Under the pieces are notes generated by a model. That model searched no databases, had not been told where the DNA came from, and saw nothing but the letters and a program-made list of their open reading frames with translations. Both the position numbers and the translations under genes were made by a program. Below, in pieces: positions 18,375 through 27,749 of a stretch of 64,000 nucleotides of DNA. The DNA is taken from NCBI RefSeq assembly GCF_036997485.1, contig NZ_JAWLPU010000001.1, positions 248,001 through 312,000 on the forward strand, written 5' to 3'. Each line of letters begins with the position of its first letter. The first letter of the stretch is position 1. The stretch is from Brachyspira pilosicoli. GTDB taxonomy: Bacteria > Spirochaetota > Brachyspiria > Brachyspirales > Brachyspiraceae.

Positions 18375-18400
18375 ATTTAATTAACAATAAAGGCTTAAAC

Positions 18401-19768
18401 ATGATAAAAAATTTAAATGAAGTAACTAAAACTTTAGGATTTAAAATAATAATAATAGTGGTATTAGGACTATTGCTTTTAATACCTATGACATTTATAA
18501 ACAGTGTTGTAAGAGATAGGATTCGTTATCAAAATGAGGCTATATCTTCTATAATAGAGCCTGTTGGTGATAGTGCTAATATACAAGGTGTAGTTATTGC
18601 TATACCATATTTGGAAAAGTTTATTGACAGCGAAACTAAAGAGATAGGATATGCAAGGAAATATATTTTTTATATGCCTAATGAATATAATATTACAGGT
18701 GATGTTGAAGTTACAAGTTTAAGCAGAGGTATTTTTAAAGCCCCTATTTTTAATTCTAAGTTAAATATTACAGGAAGATTCGATAAATATAATGCTGAAA
18801 TATATAACTTAGATGAAAACAATACTATTATACTTTATGATGAAGCTATGATTATATTAGGAATAGGAAACAAAAAAAATCTTATAAAACTTCCTAATAT
18901 ATTAATTGATAATAATGAAGAGCTTAAATATTATGAGAAAAATATTAATATAGATTTAAATATGTTTAATAATAAATTTCTATACACTATTTCAAGAGAT
19001 AGTATATTAAACGGCTTTGATTTCAATATTACAATGGACATTCAAGGAGGAAACTCTCTTATAATAACTCCATTAGCTTCTGAGAATACTTTTAAAATCT
19101 CTTCAAAATGGAAAGACCCTAGTTTTACAGGAGGATTTTTACCTACAAAAAGAGAAGTTAATAATAATGGATTTAATGCTGAATGGAACATAGCAAGCTT
19201 TAATACTTCATTTACAAAATATTGGACTAGCGATGAAAATTCTAATAGGTTAAACAATATAGACAATAACCAATATTATACCAGCAATCAAGAATCTAAT
19301 AATATTTTAGTGTCATTTTTGCTTCTCAATGACAATTATCAGAAAACTTCAAGAAGCGTAAAGTATGCTATATTATTTATATTCATTCCGTTTTTTGTAT
19401 TATTTTTATGCGAAGTGCTTTCAAAAAAACGCATACACCCTGTGCAGTATATACTCATAGGAATAGCTAATGCGATATTTTATCTTCTGCTTTTAGCAAT
19501 ATCTGAGCATATCAATTTTAATATTAGTTATTTTATAAGTGCATTGATGGTTACAGCTTTAACTTCTATATATATAGGATACATTATAAAATCTCCAAGA
19601 TACACTATTTCAATGGCTATAGTAGAGTCTTTGATTTATATATTCTTGTTTGGAATATTACAATTAACTGATTATGCATTACTCATGGGCACATTAGGGC
19701 TATTTGCTGTTATTGCTCTTGCCATGTACTTCACACGAAATGTTGATTGGTATGGTGAAAACAATTAA
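18401..19768 (+). CDS. creD: CreD-family inner membrane protein
   Basis: The protein has one N-terminal membrane segment (about 15-35, IIIIVVLGLLLLIPMTFI), a large extracytoplasmic beta-rich domain, and several membrane helices from about residue 325 to the end. This is the arrangement of the CreD (Cet) family. Family motifs include the start LGFKIIIIVVLGLLLLIPM, VRDRIRYQNEAISSI, and VQYILIGIANAIFYLLLLAI followed by HINFNISYFISA. CreD in enterobacteria is linked to envelope stress and colicin tolerance, but its molecular role is unclear. No creBC regulators are adjacent. It is transcribed away from a repeat array, with a candidate promoter beside that array. Confidence 0.85.
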   Translation: MIKNLNEVTKTLGFKIIIIVVLGLLLLIPMTFINSVVRDRIRYQNEAISSIIEPVGDSANIQGVVIAIPYLEKFIDSETKEIGYARKYIFYMPNEYNITGDVEVTSLSRGIFKAPIFNSKLNITGRFDKYNAEIYNLDENNTIILYDEAMIILGIGNKKNLIKLPNILIDNNEELKYYEKNINIDLNMFNNKFLYTISRDSILNGFDFNITMDIQGGNSLIITPLASENTFKISSKWKDPSFTGGFLPTKREVNNNGFNAEWNIASFNTSFTKYWTSDENSNRLNNIDNNQYYTSNQESNNILVSFLLLNDNYQKTSRSVKYAILFIFIPFFVLFLCEVLSKKRIHPVQYILIGIANAIFYLLLLAISEHINFNISYFISALMVTALTSIYIGYIIKSPRYTISMAIVESLIYIFLFGILQLTDYALLMGTLGLFAVIALAMYFTRNVDWYGENN

Positions 19769-19786
19769 CAAATTTAAAAAATTATT

Positions 19787-19870
19787 ACCGCACGGTGGAA
19801 TAAACTTTTTTATATAATAAAATTCAAATTATAAGTTTATTAATATTTTAAATTTTTCTATGCGTGCGGT
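19787..19870. repeat. ACCGCACG/CGTGCGGT inverted repeat (C element)
   Basis: ACCGCACG (19787-19794) and CGTGCGGT (19863-19870) are perfect inverted repeats about 70 bases apart, 18 bases after creD. A similar GC-rich inverted repeat lies at 48179-48224. Such GC-rich words are rare in this AT-rich DNA. Apart from this and the terminator at 20175-20202, I see nothing definite in 19769-20227. Confidence 0.55.
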
Positions 19871-20174
19871 TATAAATATAATAAATTTAAATAAAGTTTT
19901 TAGATATAGATAAAATACTAATAAAGAATAAATATATACAAAATTTATAATTTTATAAAAAATTAGTTTTTTTAATTTTGATTATTTGCATGGTTTTATC
20001 ATACACTCAAGTTAACTTTTATAAATACTCTTAAAATATTAAGTTGTAGTATGTACATTCTTGAGAAATCATATCTAAAGTAGAATTTTTTTTTTACTAA
20101 ACCAGCAAAGCGCAGCATCTGAAAAACAATAATAAAAAAATTAACAAACTTAATGATTCTTAGTATATATAAAA

Positions 20175-20202
20175 AGAGCTGAGAAATAATAATCTCAGCT
20201 CT
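20175..20202 (-). terminator. Terminator of htrA/degP
   Basis: AGAGCTGAGA (20175-20184) and TCTCAGCTCT (20193-20202) form a 10-bp stem with an eight-base loop, followed on the minus strand by TTTT. It lies 25 bases after the protease stop. Confidence 0.85.
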
Positions 20203-20227
20203 AAAATAACATTTTATATAATGTATT

Positions 20228-21736
20228 TTATTCTTCTATAATAATAACATAAGTCATTCTAGAACGTTTTATTGTAATTGTAAAAGACTTATCATTACCA
20301 TAAGATTTTATAAACTTATTATAATCATCAATATTTGATATTGTTATTCCATTAATAGCTTTAATCACATCTCCAGGTCTAAGTCCAGCAGAATAAGCTT
20401 TAGAGTTTTGAGTCATATTTACTACAACAACACCTCTCTCATTGCTTCTAATCTGAAGTCTTTGAGATATCTCTGGAGTAACATCAGAAACGTCTAACCC
20501 CATCCAAGCATTAGCATCTCTGCTGCTTTGTGATGAATTAGAGTTAGGCACAACTTGCTCATCTTCCTCTCTAGCTTCTATCGTAATTCTTGTAATTTTT
20601 TCTTTTCCATTTCTTAAATATTTAACTTCAACTTTACTTCCAACTTTAGTAGTTGCAACTTTATTAAATAAATCAACACTCTTAGTCATTCTCTCGCCGT
20701 CAAACTCTATAATAATATCACCATCTTGTAATCCCCCCTTAGAGGCAGGAGAATTAGGTATAACCTCACTTACATAAACTCCAGAGTTTTGTTTAACATT
20801 TAATCCCCTCGAAAGATTTTCATCAATATCTTGTAAATATATTCCTAAATACCCTCTAGTAACTCTTCCATTTTCTTTTAAATCTTTCATAACAGAAGTA
20901 GCAATGTTAATAGGAGTAGCAAATCCTATACCAATGCTTCCGCCAGAAGTAGAATATATCAAAGTATTAATTCCTATAACTTGACCATGTATATTAAATA
21001 ATGGACCGCCGGAATTACCTGGGTTTATAGCAACATCTGTTTGAATATATCTCTGATATCTATTAGCACCAACATCGCTTCTACCTTTAGCACTAACTAT
21101 ACCAAAAGTAACAGTATTGTTTAAACCATAAGGGTTACCAATAGCAATAGCAAACTCACCAGGTTCAATGGCATCACTGTCTCCCAAAGCTACATAAGGA
21201 AATACCCTGTCAGATTCAATTTTTAATAAAGCTAAATCATAAGCCTCATCATACCCTATTAATTTAGCAGGCAATTCCTCATCTTCACCATATAAAGTAA
21301 CCATAATTTTAGTAGCGCCTTTAACAACATGGTAATTAGAAAGAACATATCCTTCATCATTAACTATGAAACCGCTTCCTAAAGATTTTTGACTTCTTCT
21401 CTGCCTAGGCATTTGGTCTCCAAAGAAGAATCTGAAAAACTCATCAGCATATCTATCTTCATAAGTCTGACCAGATTCAATTTCTGTAGATATATTAACA
21501 ACTGCAGGCATATTTTTATCAACAACTTCTCTAATAGCACTCTCAACTTCTAAAGCCCCATCTAAAGAGCCATTAAAAGCAGCCTTTTCTGGCGCAGCCT
21601 GGGCATGCACAATGAAATCTCCGTCTTTAGAATTCTTCTCATAAGAGAAAATAAAAAATGATATTATTATTCCTAATAAAGTAAATGTAAGACCAAGATT
21701 GAGAAAAAACATAAACGACTTTTTATTTTGATTCAT
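20228..21736 (-). CDS. degP: HtrA/DegP-type periplasmic serine protease
   Basis: An envelope quality-control protease of the Do family. An N-terminal hydrophobic segment (about 10-30) acts as signal or anchor. The trypsin-like domain shows the catalytic triad in VLSNYHVVKGA (His), EAYDLALLKIES (Asp) and INPGNSGGPLF (Ser). Two PDZ domains follow (about 285-370 and 400-495), with the GYLGIYLQD and GLQDGDIIIEFDG motifs in the first and GLRPGDVIKAINGI in the second. At 502 residues this is normal. It has a strong AGGAGG ribosome binding site and follows the acyltransferase operon on the same strand after 108 bases. It probably degrades or refolds damaged periplasmic and outer-membrane proteins. 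Confidence 0.95.
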   Translation of the reverse strand: MNQNKKSFMFFLNLGLTFTLLGIIISFFIFSYEKNSKDGDFIVHAQAAPEKAAFNGSLDGALEVESAIREVVDKNMPAVVNISTEIESGQTYEDRYADEFFRFFFGDQMPRQRRSQKSLGSGFIVNDEGYVLSNYHVVKGATKIMVTLYGEDEELPAKLIGYDEAYDLALLKIESDRVFPYVALGDSDAIEPGEFAIAIGNPYGLNNTVTFGIVSAKGRSDVGANRYQRYIQTDVAINPGNSGGPLFNIHGQVIGINTLIYSTSGGSIGIGFATPINIATSVMKDLKENGRVTRGYLGIYLQDIDENLSRGLNVKQNSGVYVSEVIPNSPASKGGLQDGDIIIEFDGERMTKSVDLFNKVATTKVGSKVEVKYLRNGKEKITRITIEAREEDEQVVPNSNSSQSSRDANAWMGLDVSDVTPEISQRLQIRSNERGVVVVNMTQNSKAYSAGLRPGDVIKAINGITISNIDDYNKFIKSYGNDKSFTITIKRSRMTYVIIIEE

Positions 21737-21844
21737 ATATATAATTACCTCCTATAATTGTGGTTTCTATATAACTAATTTTACTATATTGATTGAATGA
21801 TGATTTCACTATATAAACCTATTATAAAAAAGTAAAGTAAAAAC

Positions 21845-22774
21845 TTATCTATAATTATTATGCTTATAAAAAATTTCAGGCTCACCATTAGGACGAGTAT
21901 TCCATCTTGGATGCACCCAAAGCCAATTCTCAGGATACTTTCTTATAATATCTTCTAATTTTTTAGTATATTTTTGAGTATTATAATATAAAGTCTCCTC
22001 TTTAGTGCCTTTTTCTTCAATATGCATCATTTCGGATACAATTATTTTATGATGACCATACCTATCCGGCACATCATACATTATAACTATAGGAGCTTTG
22101 GTCTTCATAGCCACTGCAATAGGTCCAACTGCAGTAGCACATTTTTCACCAAAAAAATCAACATAAATGCCTTCTAAATAATTTTGATCGCATAAAAAAG
22201 CAACCGCCTTGTTCTCTCTCAAGGTATAAAATATCTCTTTTAAATTGCCCTTTCTCGCAATACATTTAGCCCCTCTCTTCTCCCTCCAAGACTTCATATA
22301 AGCATCTAATTTAGGATTATCTAAAGGCCTCACTATAACACTAGGATTATATCCATGAATACCAAAATATGAAGCTATATACTCCCAATTACCAATATGC
22401 CCAGTAATAACTACTACACCCTTATTTTCTTTTAAAGCGTTATCAAATATATCTCTGCCTTCTATCTTTATGCGCTTTAATATCTCTTTATCAGACATTC
22501 TTGAAGCCTTTATAAACTCAGCAAAAGTCATCATCATAGACTTCATAGAGCGTCTAGCAATCATTCTTCTCTCCAAATAAGATTTTTCTGGAAAAGCTTG
22601 CTTCAAATTAATTAAAGCAACTTTTCTGCTACCCGGAGCTACATAAAACATCAAAATCCCTATAATTTTCGCAAAAAATATCACAAAAATATAAGGGAAA
22701 AATGATATTATCTCCATTAATATTCTTAATGGAATATATTCAAGCATAATAATTTTTTTTGATTTATAAGCCAA
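21845..22774 (-). CDS. LpxL/HtrB-type lipid A acyltransferase
   Basis: The enzyme adds a secondary acyl chain to a lipid A precursor at the inner membrane. One N-terminal membrane segment (about 15-40) is followed by the acyltransferase domain with the catalytic HX4E motif in TGHIGNWEY. The family patterns FLCDQNYLEGIYVDFFG and WLWVHPRWNTRP are also present. At 309 residues it is typical. The start is a TTG at 22774 with AGGAG six bases upstream, three bases after the preceding gene's stop, so translational coupling is likely. It closes a four-gene minus-strand run. Together with lpxA and lpxB at 58.6-60.6 kb it supports lipooligosaccharide synthesis. Confidence 0.9.
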   Translation of the reverse strand: MAYKSKKIIMLEYIPLRILMEIISFFPYIFVIFFAKIIGILMFYVAPGSRKVALINLKQAFPEKSYLERRMIARRSMKSMMMTFAEFIKASRMSDKEILKRIKIEGRDIFDNALKENKGVVVITGHIGNWEYIASYFGIHGYNPSVIVRPLDNPKLDAYMKSWREKRGAKCIARKGNLKEIFYTLRENKAVAFLCDQNYLEGIYVDFFGEKCATAVGPIAVAMKTKAPIVIMYDVPDRYGHHKIIVSEMMHIEEKGTKEETLYYNTQKYTKKLEDIIRKYPENWLWVHPRWNTRPNGEPEIFYKHNNYR

Positions 22775-22777
22775 TTC

Positions 22778-24634
22778 CTACTCCTGATTATTATCATCTT
22801 TCTTCAACTCAGACTCATCTGTCAATTCTTTTTCAATATTTTTTAAATTATCATCTAAGTCATCTTTATTATTATTATTATTATTTATATCCTTATCTTT
22901 AGAATTATTTTCTTTTTCAACTTTTTTAGCACCCTCTATCAATATTCCAGCTCCAGCCAATTCTCCCGATGTAATTAAATAATAAAATCCAGATATAAAA
23001 TAATAAGCTTCTGTTAATGCCTTTAATACATTATAGCCCTGTATTCTTTTTTTACTGCCGCTAACATCAGAAAAAAAAGTTAATATATCATTAGGGTTTG
23101 CTATTATTCTCTCTCTTTCTGTCTTATCTAATAATAGTTTATCCAATTTTCTTTTTAAAGAAGATATTATAGAAACTATATGAGATTTCAAGTTTTTAGC
23201 AGTATAAGATATTTGCCCATTTTTTTCAGATAACATAGATACCCTCTGTTCAAATCTCATAGTAGTATCTTGCTCTATTTTTAAAGCATTCTTACACATA
23301 TCACTATATTCTAAAAACCTAGAATTAGAGTCTGATAGAGATAGAAATATATTATTAAAATCGCTCTTATAATCTGTTCTAATCAAATTATCATAAATTA
23401 AATTATATTTAACTTTATTAGAAACAAATAATACAGAATACTCTTTATCTAAAAAATCTAATAGCACTTTTATTCTGTAAATTTTATCATCATCCGATAC
23501 CTGAAAGAAAGGATCTCCTTCTATTTCTATATTATTATCTGCTTTTCTAAATGAAACCACTTTCTCTATAAGTTTTACACCGATAGACTCTATTTTCATT
23601 AATTTTTCTTCTTCATTATCTTCAGGATTTTTGCTATCTTCTGTTTCTTCTTTTTGCTGTTTTGTGGTTTCTTCTTTAAGCTTTAACTCTTTTTCTTTTT
23701 TTAATTTAGTATAATAGCCTACTATATCTGTTTCTGTAATGCCTAAAAAATTATTAATTTCAGATAATGTTTCAAGTTTTTCTTTAGAAGCATATTGAAG
23801 CAAAGATAATAATTTAGGATAATATTTTGAATATATTAAATCCACATCCTTTTTAAAATTGGATATTCTTGGATTAATAACACCTTTACTAATATTATCT
23901 ACTATAGAATATGCAATTAAAGCTTTTTCACCAGCTAATTTTAATTTTGAAGAATAAGCATGTAAAATATATAGAGGTTTAAACATAGCTTTAAGCTCAT
24001 TCACATAACTGCTTGCTTTTGTAGGAGAATGTAAATCCTTATACTGTCTTAAAAAAGTCTTATAAATATTTTCATCATACTGATCTTTTATTCGCTCTAA
24101 AAGTTCAATATCTTCCAAATCATTGGCAAATTGAGCTAATATTTTTTCTTTTTTACTTTTAGGTTCCAAAGAATTATCATCTACTGGGTTTAGAGCATTA
24201 AAAATAAGGGTATCCATCTCTAAAAATGCCGATATAACATTCTTATCTATAAAGCCCAAAAACTTATTATGTACATTTCCGCCGAAAGTTGTTATTGTTT
24301 TATTAGATAAAGCATCTAACCATAATTTGAAATTTAAAAATACACTTTTTTGCTTTTTTACGATTAATGTATTGTTTGGCTTTTCTTTTTTAGGAGCTTG
24401 AGAGGTATTAGTATAAACATAATTTCCTCTTGGAGTGCTATTAGGATAATTATTCTTAGGTTTATTATAACTAGGGGTGCTTCTCTTAGATGAATAGTCA
24501 ATAGTAGTTTGTTTTTTTCTGTTAGTAACTACCTCGCCGCCTGCATCTACAAACTTATTAAATAAATTTCTTCTATCATCTTCTTTAAGATTATCTAGTT
24601 TTAATCTATTTCTAGTATTATCTATATCACCCAT
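22778..24634 (-). CDS. Hypothetical protein, 618 aa, charged and helical
   Basis: I do not recognise a named family. The N-terminus (MGDIDNTRNRLKLDNLKED, then RRNLFNKFVDAGGEVV) looks like a conserved short motif. An Asn/Lys/Pro-rich linker follows to about residue 100, then a long mainly alpha-helical body. Near residue 535 there is GYNVLKALTEAYYFISGFYY, a hydrophobic but not clearly membrane-spanning segment. The C-terminus is a low-complexity Asp/Asn/Lys tail with an AAT/ATT repeat tract near 22870. No signal peptide is seen, so a cytoplasmic location is likely. It lies between an SDR gene and the LpxL-type acyltransferase, with very short spacing, so a link to envelope lipid metabolism is possible but unproven. 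Confidence 0.7.
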   Translation of the reverse strand: MGDIDNTRNRLKLDNLKEDDRRNLFNKFVDAGGEVVTNRKKQTTIDYSSKRSTPSYNKPKNNYPNSTPRGNYVYTNTSQAPKKEKPNNTLIVKKQKSVFLNFKLWLDALSNKTITTFGGNVHNKFLGFIDKNVISAFLEMDTLIFNALNPVDDNSLEPKSKKEKILAQFANDLEDIELLERIKDQYDENIYKTFLRQYKDLHSPTKASSYVNELKAMFKPLYILHAYSSKLKLAGEKALIAYSIVDNISKGVINPRISNFKKDVDLIYSKYYPKLLSLLQYASKEKLETLSEINNFLGITETDIVGYYTKLKKEKELKLKEETTKQQKEETEDSKNPEDNEEEKLMKIESIGVKLIEKVVSFRKADNNIEIEGDPFFQVSDDDKIYRIKVLLDFLDKEYSVLFVSNKVKYNLIYDNLIRTDYKSDFNNIFLSLSDSNSRFLEYSDMCKNALKIEQDTTMRFEQRVSMLSEKNGQISYTAKNLKSHIVSIISSLKRKLDKLLLDKTERERIIANPNDILTFFSDVSGSKKRIQGYNVLKALTEAYYFISGFYYLITSGELAGAGILIEGAKKVEKENNSKDKDINNNNNNKDDLDDNLKNIEKELTDESELKKDDNNQE

Positions 24635-24661
24635 AGAAAATAACTCCTAAAAAATATATAT

Positions 24662-25441
24662 TTATTTACCCCTATGTATCATAGTGGCTGTAGCCTGATT
24701 GCCTGCTAAAATAGTCATACTAGATATTTGAACATGCCTTTTTCTAGTAATAACATATTCTATATTATCGGCTATGTCTTCTGCATATAAAGGGTCAAAA
24801 CCTTTATAAACATTATCAGCCTTTTCTTTATCTCCTTTAAATCTCACAGTAGAAAACTCTGTATTTACTGCACCAGGTTTTATATTTGTTACTCTTATAG
24901 GCTTGTCTATTAATTCAACTCTTAAAACATCTCCAAACATCTCTACAAAAGATTTAGTAGAACAATAAATAGCACCTCCAAAATAAGCCTCATCTGCAGC
25001 AGTGGAAGCTAAATTAATAATATCAGCATTTTTACTGCTTAGCATTAAAGGTATTATCATTTTTGTTAATACTATTAAACCCTCACAATTTACCCTTATC
25101 ATCTGTAAACTGTCTTCTACATCATTGTTATAAAAATAATCCTTACCTAAAGCAAGCCCTGCATTATTAATAAGTATGTCTATACTCTTCCATTCATTTT
25201 CTAATGAAGATACAGCATTTTTTATACTATTAGTATCGGCATAATCCACTTTTATAACCTTTACTTTTACATTGTAATCTTTCTCTAACATACTTTTAAG
25301 AGACTCTAATTTCTCAATTCTTCTCGCTGTTAAAATAAGATTAACACCATTAGAAGCAAGCATCTTAGCAACCGCTTCACCAATACCAGCACTGGCCCCA
25401 GAAATAAAAGCTAATCTGCCTTTAATATCTTCTTTATACAT
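24662..25441 (-). CDS. Short-chain dehydrogenase/reductase
   Basis: A classical SDR oxidoreductase of 259 residues. The nucleotide-binding motif is SGASAGIGEAVA (about 14-25), followed by INNAGLALG, the catalytic Ser in IINLASTAAD and YCSTK (Tyr and Lys of YxxxK). The PGAVNTEF motif lies after the active site. It resembles YdfG/serine 3-dehydrogenase-type SDRs, which act on 3-hydroxy acids, but the substrate cannot be assigned. AAGGGCAG precedes the ATG. It sits second in the lipoprotein-SDR-unknown-acyltransferase run, with gaps of under 30 bases on both sides. Confidence 0.9.
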   Translation of the reverse strand: MYKEDIKGRLAFISGASAGIGEAVAKMLASNGVNLILTARRIEKLESLKSMLEKDYNVKVKVIKVDYADTNSIKNAVSSLENEWKSIDILINNAGLALGKDYFYNNDVEDSLQMIRVNCEGLIVLTKMIIPLMLSSKNADIINLASTAADEAYFGGAIYCSTKSFVEMFGDVLRVELIDKPIRVTNIKPGAVNTEFSTVRFKGDKEKADNVYKGFDPLYAEDIADNIEYVITRKRHVQISSMTILAGNQATATMIHRGK

Positions 25442-25465
25442 AAAATCTGCCCTTATAATTATTTA

Positions 25466-25969
25466 TCACTCATAAGTTCTTACTTTGCCCGCAACATCTT
25501 CAGCAGTATATTGCATACCAACCTCTTGAAGATATTTTGTAATCAAAGTATCCATTTGTTTTTTTAAGCCCTTTGAATATAATTCAGCAACAACTGTACA
25601 GTTTTGTTTAGAGTCCCATTTGCTCTCAACTATAGATACCCCTCTCACTCTTCCTGCAACTCTCTCTTGTATTACATATTCATCTATCATACCCTTTTCT
25701 GTAGAACTTAAAGATTCTACATAAGAACCAACTATTTTAGCTACTATTTTATTTTTAGCATCCAACTCTGCAGCCTGTCTTGATACAACCTCTCTTCTAA
25801 ACTTATCATCAACATCTATATCGTCACTCGGAGAACCCATTCCCATTACCCTAAAAGTATCATCATTTATCCAACCTTCAGGATTGTTTCTGCTAACCCC
25901 AGTTCCGCAAGAAGATAATACTATCATCATCATAATAGTTATAATCAAATATAATTGTTTATTTTTCAT
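25466..25969 (-). CDS. LPP20-like lipoprotein (167 aa)
   Basis: A lipoprotein signal (MKNKQLYLIITIMMMIVLSSC) places the lipidated Cys at residue 21. The mature domain has GWINDDTFRVMGMGSPSD, then a charged helix (RREVVSRQAAELDAKNKIVA) and a final beta-rich part with VRGVSIVESKWD and CTVVAELY. This pattern resembles the LPP20 family of outer-membrane-associated lipoproteins. It is the first gene of a four-gene minus-strand run and has a GGAGG ribosome binding site. The role is unknown. Export and lipidation are inferred from the signal alone. Confidence 0.75.
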   Translation of the reverse strand: MKNKQLYLIITIMMMIVLSSCGTGVSRNNPEGWINDDTFRVMGMGSPSDDIDVDDKFRREVVSRQAAELDAKNKIVAKIVGSYVESLSSTEKGMIDEYVIQERVAGRVRGVSIVESKWDSKQNCTVVAELYSKGLKKQMDTLITKYLQEVGMQYTAEDVAGKVRTYE

Positions 25970-26093
25970 ATAGCGTACCTCCGTTTGTTTCTATATTTAA
26001 TATTATATATATTAATAATATGATTGCAATAGCCTAAAACAAAATTTAATATTATATTATAATACATATAACACTTATACTTTAATTTTGTTT

Positions 26094-26121
26094 TTGACAA
26101 TTTTTTATATTAAACTATAAT
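26094..26121 (+). promoter_or_regulatory. Promoter of the TrkA-like gene
   Basis: TTGACA (26094-26099) and TATAAT (26116-26121) are 16 bases apart, about 53 bases upstream of the ATG at 26175. Confidence 0.7.
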
Positions 26122-26174
26122 TAAAACATGTTTATAAACTAAATTAAAAAAATTATTTTTATAGAGGTATTCAA

Positions 26175-26861
26175 ATGCTACAATATGCAGTTATAGGAGT
26201 TGGTACTTTAGGTAAGGCTCTAATAAATAGATTAATGAATAAACCTTCAATAGAAGTATTGGCAATAGATAATGATATCAATGAAATAGAAGCTATAAAA
26301 AATAGTGTTACTCAGGCTATGAAATTAGACTCTACCCAAAGAGAAGCATTAGAGGCTATAGAAATTAATAAATTCGATGCTGTTATAGTTACTATAGGTG
26401 AAGACATTATGACAAGCATATTAACTTCACTAATATTAAAAGAATTAAATGTAAAAAATATAATAGCAAGATATTCTGATGAAAGACATAAAGCAATATT
26501 AAGTAAAATAGGAATCACGCACCTTGTAAGCCCAGAAGAATCTATGGGTATACATATAGCAGAACAGCTTGAAGTTGGAGATTCTCTGCTTTTATACGAC
26601 TTAACTGAATATCATTCTATAGTAGAGTTTCCTGTGCATGCAGGGCTTGCTGGTAAAAACTTAAAAGAACTTGACTTGAGAAAGAAATACAAAATTAATG
26701 TTGTAGCTATAAAAAAAGAAACAACTAGTATATTAGGAGAGAAAAAGATTATAGTTGATTGTACGCCGGACCCTGATGAATCTATGGTTGAGGGGGATAT
26801 ACTTGTAATAGCTGGGCATGACAAAGATATAGAAAAATTAAATAGAAAACTTTCTGAATAA
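26175..26861 (+). CDS. TrkA/KtrA-type potassium channel regulatory subunit
   Basis: A cytoplasmic RCK protein that gates a K+ translocating subunit in response to bound nucleotide. The RCK-N domain has the Rossmann signature VIGVGTLGKALINRL (6-20) and the acidic strand end VLAIDND. A hinge leads to an RCK-C (TrkA-C) domain from about residue 140, with VHAGLAGKNLKELDLRKKY and GDILVIAGHDKDIEKL. At 228 residues it matches single-unit KtrA rather than the duplicated E. coli TrkA. No TrkH/KtrB membrane subunit is in the window. An AGAGGT ribosome binding site precedes the ATG. A small DUF2905 gene follows 52 bases downstream. Confidence 0.92.
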   Translation: MLQYAVIGVGTLGKALINRLMNKPSIEVLAIDNDINEIEAIKNSVTQAMKLDSTQREALEAIEINKFDAVIVTIGEDIMTSILTSLILKELNVKNIIARYSDERHKAILSKIGITHLVSPEESMGIHIAEQLEVGDSLLLYDLTEYHSIVEFPVHAGLAGKNLKELDLRKKYKINVVAIKKETTSILGEKKIIVDCTPDPDESMVEGDILVIAGHDKDIEKLNRKLSE

Positions 26862-26913
26862 TTTTTATAAATATATTTTATAAATAAAAATTAATATAGT
26901 TTAATAAGACAAT

Positions 26914-27126
26914 ATGATGAATAACTACTTTGCAAAAATGCTTATTGCTATAGGAATTATTGCTATAATAATAGGAATATTAATACTATTAAAAATTCCT
27001 ATAGGCAAACTTCCTGGTGATATTGTAATAAAAAGAGAAAACTTTACATTTGCTTTTCCAATAGTAACTTCTATATTAGCAAGCATAATATTGTCTCTTA
27101 TAATGTGGATAATTTCTAAATTTTAA
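26914..27126 (+). CDS. DUF2905 family small membrane protein (70 aa)
   Basis: Two membrane helices (about 8-27 and 48-67) flank the family core, which reads IPIGKLPGDIVIKRENFTFA followed by FPIVTSI. That GKLPGDI plus aromatic-Phe-Pro-Ile pattern is characteristic of the DUF2905 family. The function is unknown. It follows the TrkA-like gene in the same direction and may be cotranscribed. A repeat array begins about 20 bases after its stop. Confidence 0.85.
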   Translation: MMNNYFAKMLIAIGIIAIIIGILILLKIPIGKLPGDIVIKRENFTFAFPIVTSILASIILSLIMWIISKF

Positions 27127-27148
27127 TAAATTAATAAACATTCATATT

Positions 27149-27606
27149 GAGAACCAAAAAGTGCAAGTGCTATAGCTTTATATGTTTAGAATATATAAAA
27201 CTAAAATAATATTTATATTTTGTTATACATAAAAAGCTATATTTCATTAAATGCAGTTCTTTTGGTTCTTTTATACCAATACCGAGTAGGTGCCTATCGG
27301 CAAAAGAACTGGGGTGCGGGGCAAAGCCCTGCAAATATTTTATTTAAAATTAATGTATGTTTTTGTTTTATTCAACTTTTTCCCGCCGCAAAAAGTTGCA
27401 AAAAGTGCAATTATTTAAGTTTTATATCTAAAGAATAAATATGATTATAAAATAATACCATACATTTTTAGCTATACTTTATTAAATGCAGTTCTTTTGC
27501 TTCTTTTATACCAATGCCGAAGACACTTCCTACGGTCGTAAAAGAAGTGGGGGCGTGTACCCTTATGGGCACGTTTCACAGGGGGCAAAACCACCGCAAA
27601 TGATAA
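27149..27606 (+). repeat. Intergenic modular repeat array R2 (B-A-B-A)
   Basis: Four modules alternate: a 5'-truncated B (27149-27195), A (27251-27338), B (27369-27411) and A (27487-27606). The first A stem is GTTCTTTT (27265-27272) with AAAAGAAC (27302-27309). The second A stem is CTTCTTTT (27500-27507) with AAAAGAAG (27540-27547), a compensated change. The B stem is CAACTTTTT (27373-27381) with AAAAAGTTG (27390-27398). Between the arms of each A sits a different small palindromic insert, for example CCGAGTAGGTGCCTATCGG at 27282-27300. The rest of 27127-27749 holds only AT-rich spacer and the fabV ribosome binding site. Confidence 0.87.
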
Positions 27607-27749
27607 ACTTAAAAATTTTTATTACATACTTTTAAGATGATTATATACAACACAAAACCACCATATGCTTGCTATTGAAAAATATATAATATGATATATC
27701 CTTAATGCAAAATAAAAATTAATTAAAAATAAAGAGAGGATTAATGATT

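Noticed and set aside
17990-18400. Insertion sequence or transposon
   Set aside because: No transposase frame, terminal inverted repeats or target duplications are visible around the repeat arrays.
27220-27438. 72-codon frame in the gap before fabV copy 1
   Set aside because: It runs through repeat modules A and B. The same frame is not kept in the other copies, and no ribosome binding site is seen.
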